A stretch of 64,000 nucleotides of DNA from Nakamurella endophytica (GTDB lineage Bacteria > Actinomycetota > Actinomycetes > Mycobacteriales > Nakamurellaceae). The position numbers and the translations under genes were made by a program. Numbering within the stretch: the first letter of the stretch is position 1; the number at the start of each line of letters is the position of its first letter. The DNA lies in contig NZ_BMNA01000009.1 in the NCBI RefSeq assembly GCF_014646215.1, positions 1-64,000 on the forward strand, written 5' to 3'. Positions 43,676 through 52,396 of the stretch are shown here, one piece after another. Below the pieces are notes generated by a model. It saw only the letters and a list, made by a program, of their open reading frames with translations, was not told the DNA's origin and did no database searches.

Positions 43676-45181
43676 GTGACCGCCGCGCCGCCACCCGCCG
43701 TGCTGGGTATCGACCTGGGCACCAGTTCCGTCAAGGTCGTGCTCACCGGTCCCGACGGCGCCGTCCGGGCGCAGGCCGGGGCCGACTACCCGGTGACCCG
43801 CCCGCACCCCGGTTGGTCCGAGACCGACCCGGCCGCCTGGTGGTCGGCGATCCGGTCGGCGGTCGCACAGGTGCTGGCGGCGGAGCCCGGTGCCGCACCG
43901 GTCGGCATCGGCCTGTCGGGGCAGATGCACGGCGTCGTGCTCGCCGACGCCGACGGGCGGCCGACCCGCCCCGCGGTGCTGTGGGCCGACGCCCGCGCCG
44001 GCGCCGAGACCGCGCTGTACCGCGAGCTGGGCCCGGACACCCGGCCCCGGCTGGGCAACCCGGTGGTGCCGGGCATGGCCGGCCCGCAGCTGGCCTGGCT
44101 GCACCGGCACGAGCCGGCGGTCGTCGCCGCGTCCCGCTGGGCGCTGCAGCCCAAGGACTGGGTGCGCGCCCGGTTGACCGGCGTCGTGGCCGCCGAGCCC
44201 AGCGACGCCTCGGCCACCCTGCTCTTCGACGTCCTGACCGGGGACTGGTCCGACGACGTGGTGGCGGCCCTCGGCGTGCGTCGCGAGCTGCTGCCCGACC
44301 TGCTGCCGTCCGCCGGCGCGGCGGCCGGGGCCCTCACCGGTGACACCGCAACGGAACTCGGGCTGCCCGCCGGCATCCCGGTGGCCGCCGGGGCCGCCGA
44401 CACCGCGGCCGCCGCGCTCGGCTCCGGCCTGTTCGTTCCCGGCAGCGTGCAGCTGACCGTCGGGACCGGAGTGCAGGTGGTGAGCCCGGCGCCGACGCCG
44501 ACCGCCGCGTCGCTGTCCGCCGATCCGGTGGCCCACCTGTACCGGTCGGCCACGGCCGACGGCTGGTACGCCATGGGCGCCAGCATGACCGGCGGCCAGA
44601 CCCTGGACTGGGTGCGCCGGATGCTGGGCGCCGAGTGGGTCGAGCTCTACGCCGCGGCCGGCCACCGCCCCGAGCCGGGCGACCCGGTCTTCCTGCCGCA
44701 CCTGGTCGGCGAGCGCACGCCGTACCTGGACACCGGCCTCCGCGGTGCCTGGACCGGGCTCGCGGCCCGGCACGACCGCGACCTGATGCTGTACGCGGCG
44801 CTGGAGGGCGTGGCGTTCGCGGCCGCCGACGCCCTCGAGGCGCTGCCCGGGGTCCCCGACGACGGGCGCGTGCTGCGCATCGCGGGGGGCGGGTCCGTCC
44901 ACCCCGCGTGGCGCCGGTTGCTGGCCGACGTGCTCCGGGCCGACCTGCACGCGGTGGACGTGCCCGGTGCCTCCGCGCGCGGCGCCGCCCTGCTGGGCGC
45001 CCGCGCCGCCGGGCTGCTCGACGACCGGACCCTGGAGACGGTCGCGCAGGTGCCGGCGACGCCGGTGGCCGCGCCCGGTGACCGTGTCCCGGCGCTCGCC
45101 GCGCGACGCCGGCGGTACCTGGACACCCTCGCCGCGCTGCGGCCGCTCACCCCCGAGGACGGCGCGGACGGCGACGGGTGA
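43676..45181 (+). CDS. xylB: FGGY-family carbohydrate kinase, xylulokinase-like
   Basis: A 501-residue sugar kinase. VLGIDLGTSSVKVVL is the phosphate-1 motif, LSGQMHGVVLAD is the xylulokinase-type substrate loop, PAVLWADARAG binds sugar, and GTGVQVVS, LEGVAFAAADALEAL with IAGGGSVHPAWRRLLADVL form the second ATPase lobe. The likely reaction is D-xylulose to D-xylulose 5-phosphate. No other xylose gene is adjacent, and it sits between sepF and yggT, so it appears to be an insertion into the division neighbourhood. GTG start with GAGGAGA upstream, 34 bp after a strong terminator. Confidence 0.83.
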   Translation: MTAAPPPAVLGIDLGTSSVKVVLTGPDGAVRAQAGADYPVTRPHPGWSETDPAAWWSAIRSAVAQVLAAEPGAAPVGIGLSGQMHGVVLADADGRPTRPAVLWADARAGAETALYRELGPDTRPRLGNPVVPGMAGPQLAWLHRHEPAVVAASRWALQPKDWVRARLTGVVAAEPSDASATLLFDVLTGDWSDDVVAALGVRRELLPDLLPSAGAAAGALTGDTATELGLPAGIPVAAGAADTAAAALGSGLFVPGSVQLTVGTGVQVVSPAPTPTAASLSADPVAHLYRSATADGWYAMGASMTGGQTLDWVRRMLGAEWVELYAAAGHRPEPGDPVFLPHLVGERTPYLDTGLRGAWTGLAARHDRDLMLYAALEGVAFAAADALEALPGVPDDGRVLRIAGGGSVHPAWRRLLADVLRADLHAVDVPGASARGAALLGARAAGLLDDRTLETVAQVPATPVAAPGDRVPALAARRRRYLDTLAALRPLTPEDGADGDG

Positions 45182-45269
45182 CCCCGCTGCCGCGGGTGAC
45201 CGCGTCCCGGCGGGTGACCCGGACTGCCGGCACCGCCGGTCCGGCGCGGCGATGCGCCAGACTGGGGAG

Positions 45270-45563
45270 GTGAACATCGTCTGGCAGGTGGTGTACCTGC
45301 TGCTGTGGATCTTCCGGCTGCTCCTGCTGGCGCGCATCGTGATCGAGTTCGTCCGGGTGCTGGCCCGCCAGTGGCGTCCTGCCGGGCGTCCCGCGGCCAC
45401 CATGGAGATCGTCTATGCCGCCACGGACCCGCCGGTGAAGCTGCTGCGGCGGCTGATTCCGACCGTCCGACTGGGCGGGGTAGGGTTCGACCTCAGCATC
45501 ATCGTCCTGCTGGTCGTCATCTACATCCTCATGTCGGTGGTCATCAGCGTGCTGGTTCCCTGA
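45270..45563 (+). CDS. YggT family membrane protein
   Basis: A 97-residue two-helix membrane protein of the YggT family, almost always found next to sepF and divIVA. Helix 1 is VVYLLLWIFRLLLLARIVIE, DPPVKLLRRLIPTVRLGGVG is the family motif between helices, and helix 2 is DLSIIVLLVVIYILMSVVIS. I prefer GTG 45270 because a CAGACT -10-like box (45258-45263) ends 6 nt before it, as in two other leaderless genes here; an in-frame ATG at 45252 would add six residues. GGAGG touches the GTG and so cannot serve it as a ribosome site. Confidence 0.85.
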   Translation: MNIVWQVVYLLLWIFRLLLLARIVIEFVRVLARQWRPAGRPAATMEIVYAATDPPVKLLRRLIPTVRLGGVGFDLSIIVLLVVIYILMSVVISVLVP

Positions 45564-45644
45564 TCTCGGGATCGGCGAGGGTCGCGGCGCGGAGCGCGCG
45601 GACGGCGACCGACTGCAGCAGCGGCACGAGCAAGGAGTTATCGA

Positions 45645-46433
45645 ATGCGGCTCACCCCGGCCGATGTCCACAACGTTGCCTTCAAGAAGCCGTCGCTGGG
45701 CAAGCGCGGGTACGACGAGGACGAGGTCGACGCCTTCCTCGACCTGGTCGAGGCGGAGCTGGCGCGCCTGATCGAGGAGAACAACGAGCTGACCCAGCGG
45801 CTCGCCGCCGCCGGCGGCGACGGAGCGGCGGCCGCGGCCGCCCCGGCGCCCGCATCCCAGGACTCCGCCCCGCAGCCGGCGGCCGCCCCGACCGTGCAGC
45901 CCGCCGCCGAGCCGGCGCCGGCCCCCCAGGCCGCCACTGCCGCTGTCGCCACCGGTGACGCCTCCGTCCAGGCCGCGCGGCTGCTCGGGCTGGCGCAGGA
46001 GACCGCCGAGCGGCTGACCAGCGACGCCGCCGCGGAGGCCGAGGCCACCCGGGCGAGCGCCCGCGCCGAGTCCGAGAAGCTGCTGTCCGACGCGCACACC
46101 GAGTCCGACCGGATGCTGACCGAGGCTCGCAACGAGTCCCAGCGGCTGGTCTCGGACGCGCAGGCGACCTCGGACAAGCTCGTCAACGACGCCACCGCCA
46201 AGGCCGAGTCGCTGGACCGCGAGGCGCAGGCCAAGTACGCGCAGTCCATGCAGCAGCTCACCGACCAGCGCGGGAGCCTGGAGAAGAAGATCGACGACCT
46301 GCGGGTGTACGAGCGCGAGTACCGCAGCCGGCTCAAGGAGTGGCTGAACGAGCAGCTCAACCAGCTCGACAGCAGCGCCACCGGCAACGGTTCGCCCACC
46401 GCGGCGCCGGTCGGGCAGCTCAAGAAGGGCTGA
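45645..46433 (+). CDS. divIVA: Polar growth and division scaffold DivIVA (Wag31)
   Basis: A 262-residue coiled-coil protein that marks curved membranes and recruits polar growth machinery. [20 protein letters not shown] and [19 protein letters not shown] form the membrane-binding DivIVA domain. A Pro/Ala/Gln linker of about 60 residues precedes a long coiled coil ([19 protein letters not shown] through [20 protein letters not shown]). ATG start with AAGGAG upstream. Essential in most actinobacteria and often phosphorylated in the linker; the exact site is not determinable here. Confidence 0.93.
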   Translation: MRLTPADVHNVAFKKPSLGKRGYDEDEVDAFLDLVEAELARLIEENNELTQRLAAAGGDGAAAAAAPAPASQDSAPQPAAAPTVQPAAEPAPAPQAATAAVATGDASVQAARLLGLAQETAERLTSDAAAEAEATRASARAESEKLLSDAHTESDRMLTEARNESQRLVSDAQATSDKLVNDATAKAESLDREAQAKYAQSMQQLTDQRGSLEKKIDDLRVYEREYRSRLKEWLNEQLNQLDSSATGNGSPTAAPVGQLKKG

Positions 46434-46474
46434 TCGCGGCACGGGTCCGGACCACTCCGGCCCGGCGGTACAGT

Positions 46475-46511
46475 GGAGGCCTCACCGACCCGACCGGTCG
46501 GTGAGGCCTCC
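46475..46511 (+). terminator. 16-bp hairpin terminator after divIVA
   Basis: GGAGGCCTCACCGACC (46475-46490) pairs perfectly with GGTCGGTGAGGCCTCC (46496-46511) around a 5-nt loop, 41 bp past the divIVA stop. It probably ends the divIVA transcript. TACAGT at 46469-46474 resembles a -10 box, so a start for ileS right here is possible. Confidence 0.75.
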
Positions 46512-46529
46512 GTCGTCCGCGGCGGTGGC

Positions 46530-46740
46530 GGCGACGACCCGGCCATCACCGGCGAGCCATCCGGAAGAACGGGACGGCGGGCCGGTGCCCGGCGTCCTCA
46601 CTAGACCCGGACGGGTCGGGCCCGAGACAGCCCGGCAACGGAGCGGTCCGGCGCGTGCGCCGGGCAAGCGGGGTGGTACCGCGGGAGCAGGCCGAAGGCC
46701 GGCGCCCGTCCCCGTGCAGGCGACACGCTGCCGGGAGGTA
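46530..46740 (+). ncRNA. T-box riboswitch in the ileS leader (isoleucine specifier)
   Basis: GGGTGGTACCGCGG at 46671-46684 is the invariant T-box sequence, which pairs with the 3' end of uncharged tRNA. Downstream GTCCCCG near 46709 can pair with the GGGG before the T-box to form the antisequestrator. ATC at 46545-46547, within GGCCATCACCGGC, is a plausible isoleucine specifier in a short stem I. The ribosome site GGGAGG (46733-46738) lies inside the final stem region and there is no terminator run, so regulation is probably at translation start, as in other actinobacterial ileS T-boxes. Confidence 0.85.
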
Positions 46741-46744
46741 CCCG

Positions 46745-49700
46745 TTGACCGCACCGTCCACCCCCCACGCCCGCTACCCGCTCGCCGGTGCGGATGCCGT
46801 GTCGGCGCATCCGAGCTTCCCGGAGCTCGAGGCGCAGGTGCTCGAGTACTGGCGCCGTGACGACACCTTCCAGGCCTCGGTCGACGCCCGCCCGGCCGGC
46901 GAGGCGGGCAGCAACGAGTTCGTCTTCTACGACGGGCCACCGTTCGCCAACGGCCTGCCGCACTACGGGCACCTGCTGACCGGGTACGTCAAGGACGTCG
47001 TGCCGCGGTACCGGACCATGCGCGGCCGCCGGGTCGAGCGCCGGTTCGGCTGGGACACCCACGGCCTGCCGGCCGAGGTGGAGGCCGAGCGGCAACTCGG
47101 CATCAAGCACAAGAACGAGATCACCGAGATGGGGATCGAGGCGTTCAACGACGCCTGCCGCAACTCGGTGCTGCGCTACACCCACGAGTGGGAGGAGTAC
47201 GTCACCCGGCAGGCCCGCTGGGTCGACTTCGCCCACGACTACAAGACCCTCGACCTGCCGTACATGGAATCGGTGCTGTGGGCGTTCAAGACGCTCTGGG
47301 ACCGCGGCCTGGTCTACGAGGGCTACCGGGTGCTCTGGTACTGCTGGCGCTGCGAGACCCCGCTGTCGGCCACCGAGACGCGGATGGACGACACCTACCG
47401 GTCGCGGCAGGACCCGGCGGTCACCGTGGCGCTGCCGCTGACCGTGCCCGGCGACGCTGCGCTGGACGGGGTCTCGGCGCTGATCTGGACGACGACGCCG
47501 TGGACCCTGCCGTCCAACCTGGCCGCGGCCGTCAACCCGGAGGTCGACTACGTCGTCGTCCGCACCGGCGAGGACGCGGAGGTCGGCGCGGGCCGCCGGT
47601 TCCTGCTGGCCCGTGCCCGGGTGGCGGCCTACGCGCGGGAGCTCGGGACGGAGCCGGAGGAGCTGGCGACCTACCGCGGCGCGGACCTGGTCGGGCTCCG
47701 CTACACCCCGCCGTTCGACTTCTTCCTCGGGCGGCAGAACGCCCACCAGGTGCTGGCCGCCGACTACGTCACCACCGAGGACGGCACCGGTGTCGTGCAC
47801 ATCGCCCCGGCGTTCGGCGAGGAGGACAAGGTCGTCACCGACGCCGCCGACATCGAGGTGGTGAACCCGGTGAACGCGCAGGGGGTGTTCACCGCGGCGG
47901 TGCCGCCGTACGAGGGCTACCAGGTCTTCGACGCCAACCCGCACATCATCGGCGACCTGCGGACCGCCGGGCTGCTGGTCCGGCGGGAGAGCTACGAGCA
48001 CCCGTACCCGCACTGCTGGCGCTGCGAGACCCCGCTGATCCAGCGTGCGGTGACGTCGTGGTTCGTCGCGGTGACCAGCTTCCGTGACCGGATGGTCGAG
48101 CTGAACCAGGAGATCACCTGGGTACCGGCGCACATCCGGGACGGGCAGTTCGGCAAGTGGCTGGCCGGTGCCCGGGACTGGTCCATCTCGCGCGACCGTT
48201 TCTGGGGATCGCCCATCCCGGTGTGGGTCTCGGACGACGATGCGTACCCCCGGGTCGACGTCTACGGCTCGCTCGACGAGCTGGAGCGGGACTTCGGCGT
48301 GCGCCCGGCCGACCTGCACCGGCCGTTCATCGACCAGCTGACCCGGCCGAACCCCGACGACCCCACCGGCCGGTCGGTGATGCGGCGCGTGCCGCAGGTG
48401 CTCGACTGCTGGTTCGAGTCGGGGTCCATGCCGTTCGCCCAGGTGCACTACCCGTTCGAGAACTCGGGAGGACCGCTTGCGGGTCCGACCAGAGGGCACG
48501 GCTGGTTCGACGATCATTTTCCCGGCGACTTCATCGTCGAGTACAACGGCCAGACGCGCGGGTGGTTCTACACGCTGCACGTGCTGGCGACCGCGTTGTT
48601 CGATCGGCCGGCCTTCCAGACGTGCGTCGCGCACGGCATCGTCCTGGGTGACGACGGGCAGAAGATGTCCAAGTCGCGCCGGAACTATCCCGATGTGGGG
48701 GAGGTGTTCGCCCGCGACGGGTCCGACGCCATGCGCTGGTTCCTGATGTCCTCGCCGGTGCTGCGCGGCTCCGACCTGGTGGTCACCGAGGGCGGCATCC
48801 GCGAGGGCGTGCGGCAGGCGGTGCTGCCGCTGTGGAACGCCTGGTACTTTTTGTCGCTGTACGCGGGCGCCGCGGGGGTCGTCGGCCGCACCCGGACCGA
48901 CAGCCCGGACGTGCTGGACCGGTACATCCTGGCCAAGACGGCCGAGCTGACCGCGTCCGTGACCGACGCCCTGGACGGGTACGACCTGTCCGGCGCCTGC
49001 GCCACCGTGCGGTCGTACCTGGAGGTGCTGACCAACTGGTACATCCGCCGGTCCCGGGACCGGTTCTGGGCCGGTGACCAGGACGCGATCGACACCCTGC
49101 ACACCGTGCTGGAGGCGGTGTGCCGGACGGTGGCGCCGCTGCTGCCGCTGACCGCGGAGCAGATCTGGCGCGGGCTGACCGGCGGCCGGTCGGTGCACCT
49201 GACCGACTGGCCGGAGCTGTCCGGGGAGGGCGCGCTGCCGCGCGACGCCGCGCTCGTCGCCGCGATGGACGAGGTGCGGGAGGTGGCGTCGGTGGCGCTG
49301 TCGCTGCGCAAGTCCGCGAAGGTGCGGGTGCGGCAGCCGCTGGCCACGCTGGCCGTCACTGCCCCGGATGCCGCTGCGCTGCAGCCCTTCTCGGCGATCC
49401 TGGCCGACGAGGTCAACGTCCGGGAGGTGCGGCTGTCGGCCATCGCGGACGCGGCCGACACCGCGGTGACCCGCCGGCTGACCGTCAACGCGCGGGCGGC
49501 CGGTCCGCGGTTGGGCAAGGCGGTGCAGCAGGTCATCAGGGGCGCCAAGTCCGGGGACTGGAGCGTCGCCGACGACGGCACCGTGGTGTGCGCCGGGGTG
49601 CCGCTGCGGGACGGCGAGTTCGTGCTCGAGACGGTCGCGACCGGCGCGGGCCGGGACGACGTCGCGGTGGCCGTGCTGCCGTCCGGTGGTGTCGTCGAGC

Positions 49701-49993
49701 TGGACCTGGTGCTCACCGACGAGCTGCGCGACGACGGCCTGGTCGCCGACCTGGTCCGGTTGGTGCAGCAGGCGCGCAAGGATGCGGGACTCGACGTCTC
49801 CGACCGCATCTCACTGCGGCTGGAGCTGCCGGCGCCGGTGGTGCACGCGGTCCGGGCGCGACTGGAGCATGTCCGGTCCGAGACCCTCGCCGTCGCGGTC
49901 GACTTCGCGCCACCGGACGGGGACGGGGCCGTGGCCGGGACCGTCGGGGACGGCATCGACGTGCGGCTCGCCGTCGCGGGGGTGCAGTCGTGA
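46745..49993 (+). CDS. ileS: Isoleucyl-tRNA synthetase
   Basis: A 1082-residue class I synthetase charging tRNA-Ile. The HIGH-type motif is [14 protein letters not shown], the KMSKS loop is [14 protein letters not shown], and the editing domain contains [27 protein letters not shown] appears twice around the editing region, as in the long eukaryotic-like type 2 IleRS found in many actinobacteria. The start is a TTG at 46745, 6 nt after GGGAGG and inside the T-box expression platform; a weak start fits translational control. Its stop overlaps the next gene as GTGA. Confidence 0.94.
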   Translation: MTAPSTPHARYPLAGADAVSAHPSFPELEAQVLEYWRRDDTFQASVDARPAGEAGSNEFVFYDGPPFANGLPHYGHLLTGYVKDVVPRYRTMRGRRVERRFGWDTHGLPAEVEAERQLGIKHKNEITEMGIEAFNDACRNSVLRYTHEWEEYVTRQARWVDFAHDYKTLDLPYMESVLWAFKTLWDRGLVYEGYRVLWYCWRCETPLSATETRMDDTYRSRQDPAVTVALPLTVPGDAALDGVSALIWTTTPWTLPSNLAAAVNPEVDYVVVRTGEDAEVGAGRRFLLARARVAAYARELGTEPEELATYRGADLVGLRYTPPFDFFLGRQNAHQVLAADYVTTEDGTGVVHIAPAFGEEDKVVTDAADIEVVNPVNAQGVFTAAVPPYEGYQVFDANPHIIGDLRTAGLLVRRESYEHPYPHCWRCETPLIQRAVTSWFVAVTSFRDRMVELNQEITWVPAHIRDGQFGKWLAGARDWSISRDRFWGSPIPVWVSDDDAYPRVDVYGSLDELERDFGVRPADLHRPFIDQLTRPNPDDPTGRSVMRRVPQVLDCWFESGSMPFAQVHYPFENSGGPLAGPTRGHGWFDDHFPGDFIVEYNGQTRGWFYTLHVLATALFDRPAFQTCVAHGIVLGDDGQKMSKSRRNYPDVGEVFARDGSDAMRWFLMSSPVLRGSDLVVTEGGIREGVRQAVLPLWNAWYFLSLYAGAAGVVGRTRTDSPDVLDRYILAKTAELTASVTDALDGYDLSGACATVRSYLEVLTNWYIRRSRDRFWAGDQDAIDTLHTVLEAVCRTVAPLLPLTAEQIWRGLTGGRSVHLTDWPELSGEGALPRDAALVAAMDEVREVASVALSLRKSAKVRVRQPLATLAVTAPDAAALQPFSAILADEVNVREVRLSAIADAADTAVTRRLTVNARAAGPRLGKAVQQVIRGAKSGDWSVADDGTVVCAGVPLRDGEFVLETVATGAGRDDVAVAVLPSGGVVELDLVLTDELRDDGLVADLVRLVQQARKDAGLDVSDRISLRLELPAPVVHAVRARLEHVRSETLAVAVDFAPPDGDGAVAGTVGDGIDVRLAVAGVQS

Positions 49994-51324
49994 CCGGGAC
50001 CACCGCCCGCGGGCTCGATGTCGACCGTATCCGCGCCGACTTCCCGGCACTGGACTCCGGTGTCGCGTTCTTCGACGCGCCCGGCGGCACGCAGGCGCCG
50101 CGCGCGGTCGCCGAGGCGATGGCCGGCGCCCTGACCGGGCCGCTGTCCAACCGGGGGCGCCGGACGCCGGGGGAGGTGCGCGCGGACGACATCGTCGCGG
50201 CGGCTCGCTCGGCGATGGCGGACCTGCTGGCCGTGCCACCGGACGAGGTGGTGTTCGGCCGCAGCGCCACCCAGCTGACGTACGACCTGGCGCGGATGCT
50301 CGCAGCCGGATGGGGAGCCGGGGACGAGGTGCTGGTGTCGCGGCTGGACCACGACGCCAACGTCCGGCCCTGGGTGCAGGCCGCCGAACGGGCCGGTGCC
50401 ACGGTGCGCTGGATCGACGTCGACCCGGACACCGCCGAGCTGACCGCGGACCACGTCCGGGCGGTGCTGTCCGACCGGACCCGGCTGGTGGCGGTGACCG
50501 GGGCGTCGAACCTGGTCGGAACGCGGCCGCCGCTGGCCGAGATCGCGGCGATGGTGCACGGTGTCGGCGCGCACCTGCACGTCGACGCGGTGCACCTGGC
50601 GGCCCACGTGCTGGTGGACCGGGACGCGCTCGGCGCGGACACCCTGGTGTGCTCGCCGTACAAGTTTCTCGGTCCGCACCTCGGTGTCCTCACCGGGCGG
50701 CGGGCCCTGCTCGAGTCGCTGCACCCGGACAAGCTCCTGCCGTCCACCGACGCGGTGCCCGAGCGCTTCGAGTTCGGGACGCTGCCGTACGAGATGCTCG
50801 CCGGCGTCACCGCGGCGGTGGACTACCTGGCGGGACTGGCCGGTGCGGACGAGGTGTCCGGTGCGGACGGGCCGGGCGGTGCGGTCGGCTCGGACGGCTC
50901 GGACGGCTGGGGCGGCACGCACGGCTTGAGCGGCTCGGACGGCTTGGACGGTGGGGACGGCTCGGGCGGTGGACGACGGGAACGGCTGGTCGCGTCGTTC
51001 GAGGCGTTGGAACGGCACGAGGAAGCGCTGCGCGGGCGGCTGGAGTCCGGGATCGCCACGCTGCCCGGTGTGACCGTGCACTCCCGGGCCGCGCTGCGGA
51101 CGCCGACCCTGCTGCTCACCTTCGACGGCCGGGACGCCGCCGACGCCTACGCCTTCCTCGCCGACCGCGGCGTGGCCGCGCCGGCCGGGTCGTTCTACGC
51201 CATCGAGCCGTCCCGACGCCTCGGCCTCGGCGACGCCGGCGGCCTGCGGGTGGGCCTGGCGCCCTACACCAGCGCGGACGACGTCGAGCGGCTGCTCTCG
51301 GGATTGCAGGAGTTCCTGGGCTGA
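49990..51324 (+). CDS. Cysteine desulfurase-like PLP enzyme (class V, VC1184 subfamily)
   Basis: A 444-residue class V aminotransferase-fold enzyme. Opening [20 protein letters not shown] and [18 protein letters not shown] match the VC1184-type group. [20 protein letters not shown] precedes the PLP-binding Lys225 in [11 protein letters not shown]. The C-terminal [20 protein letters not shown] block is usual. A Gly/Ser/Asp-rich insert of about 45 residues (near 290-330) is encoded by a GGCTCGGAC-type DNA repeat. No catalytic Cys loop of true SufS/IscS is evident, so desulfurase activity is uncertain. GTGA overlap with ileS implies co-translation. Confidence 0.8.
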   Translation: MTGTTARGLDVDRIRADFPALDSGVAFFDAPGGTQAPRAVAEAMAGALTGPLSNRGRRTPGEVRADDIVAAARSAMADLLAVPPDEVVFGRSATQLTYDLARMLAAGWGAGDEVLVSRLDHDANVRPWVQAAERAGATVRWIDVDPDTAELTADHVRAVLSDRTRLVAVTGASNLVGTRPPLAEIAAMVHGVGAHLHVDAVHLAAHVLVDRDALGADTLVCSPYKFLGPHLGVLTGRRALLESLHPDKLLPSTDAVPERFEFGTLPYEMLAGVTAAVDYLAGLAGADEVSGADGPGGAVGSDGSDGWGGTHGLSGSDGLDGGDGSGGGRRERLVASFEALERHEEALRGRLESGIATLPGVTVHSRAALRTPTLLLTFDGRDAADAYAFLADRGVAAPAGSFYAIEPSRRLGLGDAGGLRVGLAPYTSADDVERLLSGLQEFLG

Positions 51325-51370
51325 GAGCTGGTGCACCGGCTGCCCTGTCCGTCTCGTGCGTCGCGGTCAC

Positions 51371-51655
51371 CGTGGCCGGGCGGTCGGGCCGGCCGGCGGT
51401 TGGGCTGGCCGGGCGGTTGGGCCGGCGGGCTGGCCGGGCGGTTGGGTCGGCGGGCTGGCCGGGCGGTTGTGCTGGTCGGCTGACTGGCGGTTGGGCCGGC
51501 GGCTGGCCGGGCGGTCGGGCTGGCCGGGTGGTTGGGCTGGCCGGGCTGGCCGGGCGGCTGGCTGGCGGTTCGGCCGGCGGGCTGGCCGGGCGGTTGGGCT
51601 GGTCGGCTGGCCGACGGTTCGGCCGGTGGGCTGGCCGGGCGGTCAAGCTGGTCGG
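51371..51655. repeat. Degenerate 25-bp G-rich minisatellite
   Basis: About ten imperfect units of GGCTGGCCGGGCGGTTGGG-type sequence follow the desulfurase-like gene. The plus strand is strongly G over C biased with many GGTTGGG runs. Frames crossing it translate to Gly/Trp/Ala repeats that change frame between units, so it is non-coding. Confidence 0.8.
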
Positions 51656-51950
51656 CATCGCTCCGCGTCGGTCGGCCGGTTGGGTTCCGGGCCTTCGGGC
51701 GCACGTCCGGGCGCCGGGCGCCGTCGGGCGCTGGGCTGGTCGTCCGATGATGGCGGCGCCCTTTGGTGCCCCTGGTGGTCCCTACGCATTGGAGGCCGGA
51801 ATCGTCGTCCGACTTGCGGTTCCTTGCGGTCATCCTGGTTGTTGCGGGCGTCGCGGTCGGGCCCGAGTCGCGTCCTCCAAGTCCGGCGGCCGGACGTGCT
51901 GGCCGTCGGCCCGCCGTGCTGGAGTTGTTTGTGTTTCGATCCTGTAGTCG

Positions 51951-52170
51951 GTCGTGCGTTCCGTCCGGGCATCTCTCCCACGGTCGCCACCTCTACCGTC
52001 CGCTGGTCACCGGGCCGGCGGGCGCTTCCTGCGGGTGTCCCCTTCGCCGCAGGAGCGGCGATGTACGGCCACGCTCGTGCGTTTGTCCGGCCACCTGTCC
52101 TTCGGTTACCACCTCTCCCGTCCGCTGTTAACCGTCCCTTCGCCGCAGAATCGGCAACGCACGGGCACGC
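51951..52170. repeat. Abutting direct duplication upstream of the DUF222-HNH gene
   Basis: Copy 1 (51951-52073) and copy 2 (52074-52170) align over TCGTGCGTT, CCACCTCT-CCGTCCGCTG and CTTCGCCGCAG landmarks, with copy 1 holding an extra 28 bp in the middle. Similarity is clear but diverged. The block 51656-51950 and 52171-52311 shows no gene I can support. Confidence 0.6.
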
Positions 52171-52311
52171 CGGTGGATCCGCGTCCTCTGCGTCGTCGCC
52201 CGCTGTGGAAGGCCGTCGGCGGTGCGGTAAGTCCGCGCTGGTCGCTCAATGTGTCTGCCTTCGTGCGTCCTTCCACCGTCCTCGGTGCTCGCCCATCCAC
52301 ATCGACCTGTG

Positions 52312-52327
52312 TCATACACATGTTCGA
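52312..52327 (+). promoter_or_regulatory. Imperfect LexA box before the DUF222-HNH gene
   Basis: TCATACACATGTTCGA matches TCGAAC-N4-GTTCGA at 10 of 12 positions; the right half is perfect. It lies 30 bp before a TAGACT -10 box (52358-52363) and 70 bp before the ATG at 52397. Some mycobacterial 13E12-type (DUF222-HNH) genes are LexA-controlled, which makes this site worth noting despite the two mismatches. Confidence 0.4.
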
Positions 52328-52396
52328 GAAAATCGACTGAACTGCAACGATGGGCCGTAGACTGGCGGTGTCGAGCACTCCCGGAGGAGGTGTCGG

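Noticed and set aside
43676..45181. Glycerol kinase or gluconokinase identity for the FGGY kinase
   Set aside because: The SGQMHG loop and overall motifs fit xylulokinase better; still only substrate-level inference.
51356..52360. Plus-strand frame of Gly/Trp repeats before the DUF222 gene
   Set aside because: It merely follows the minisatellite; register changes between units and there is no plausible start.
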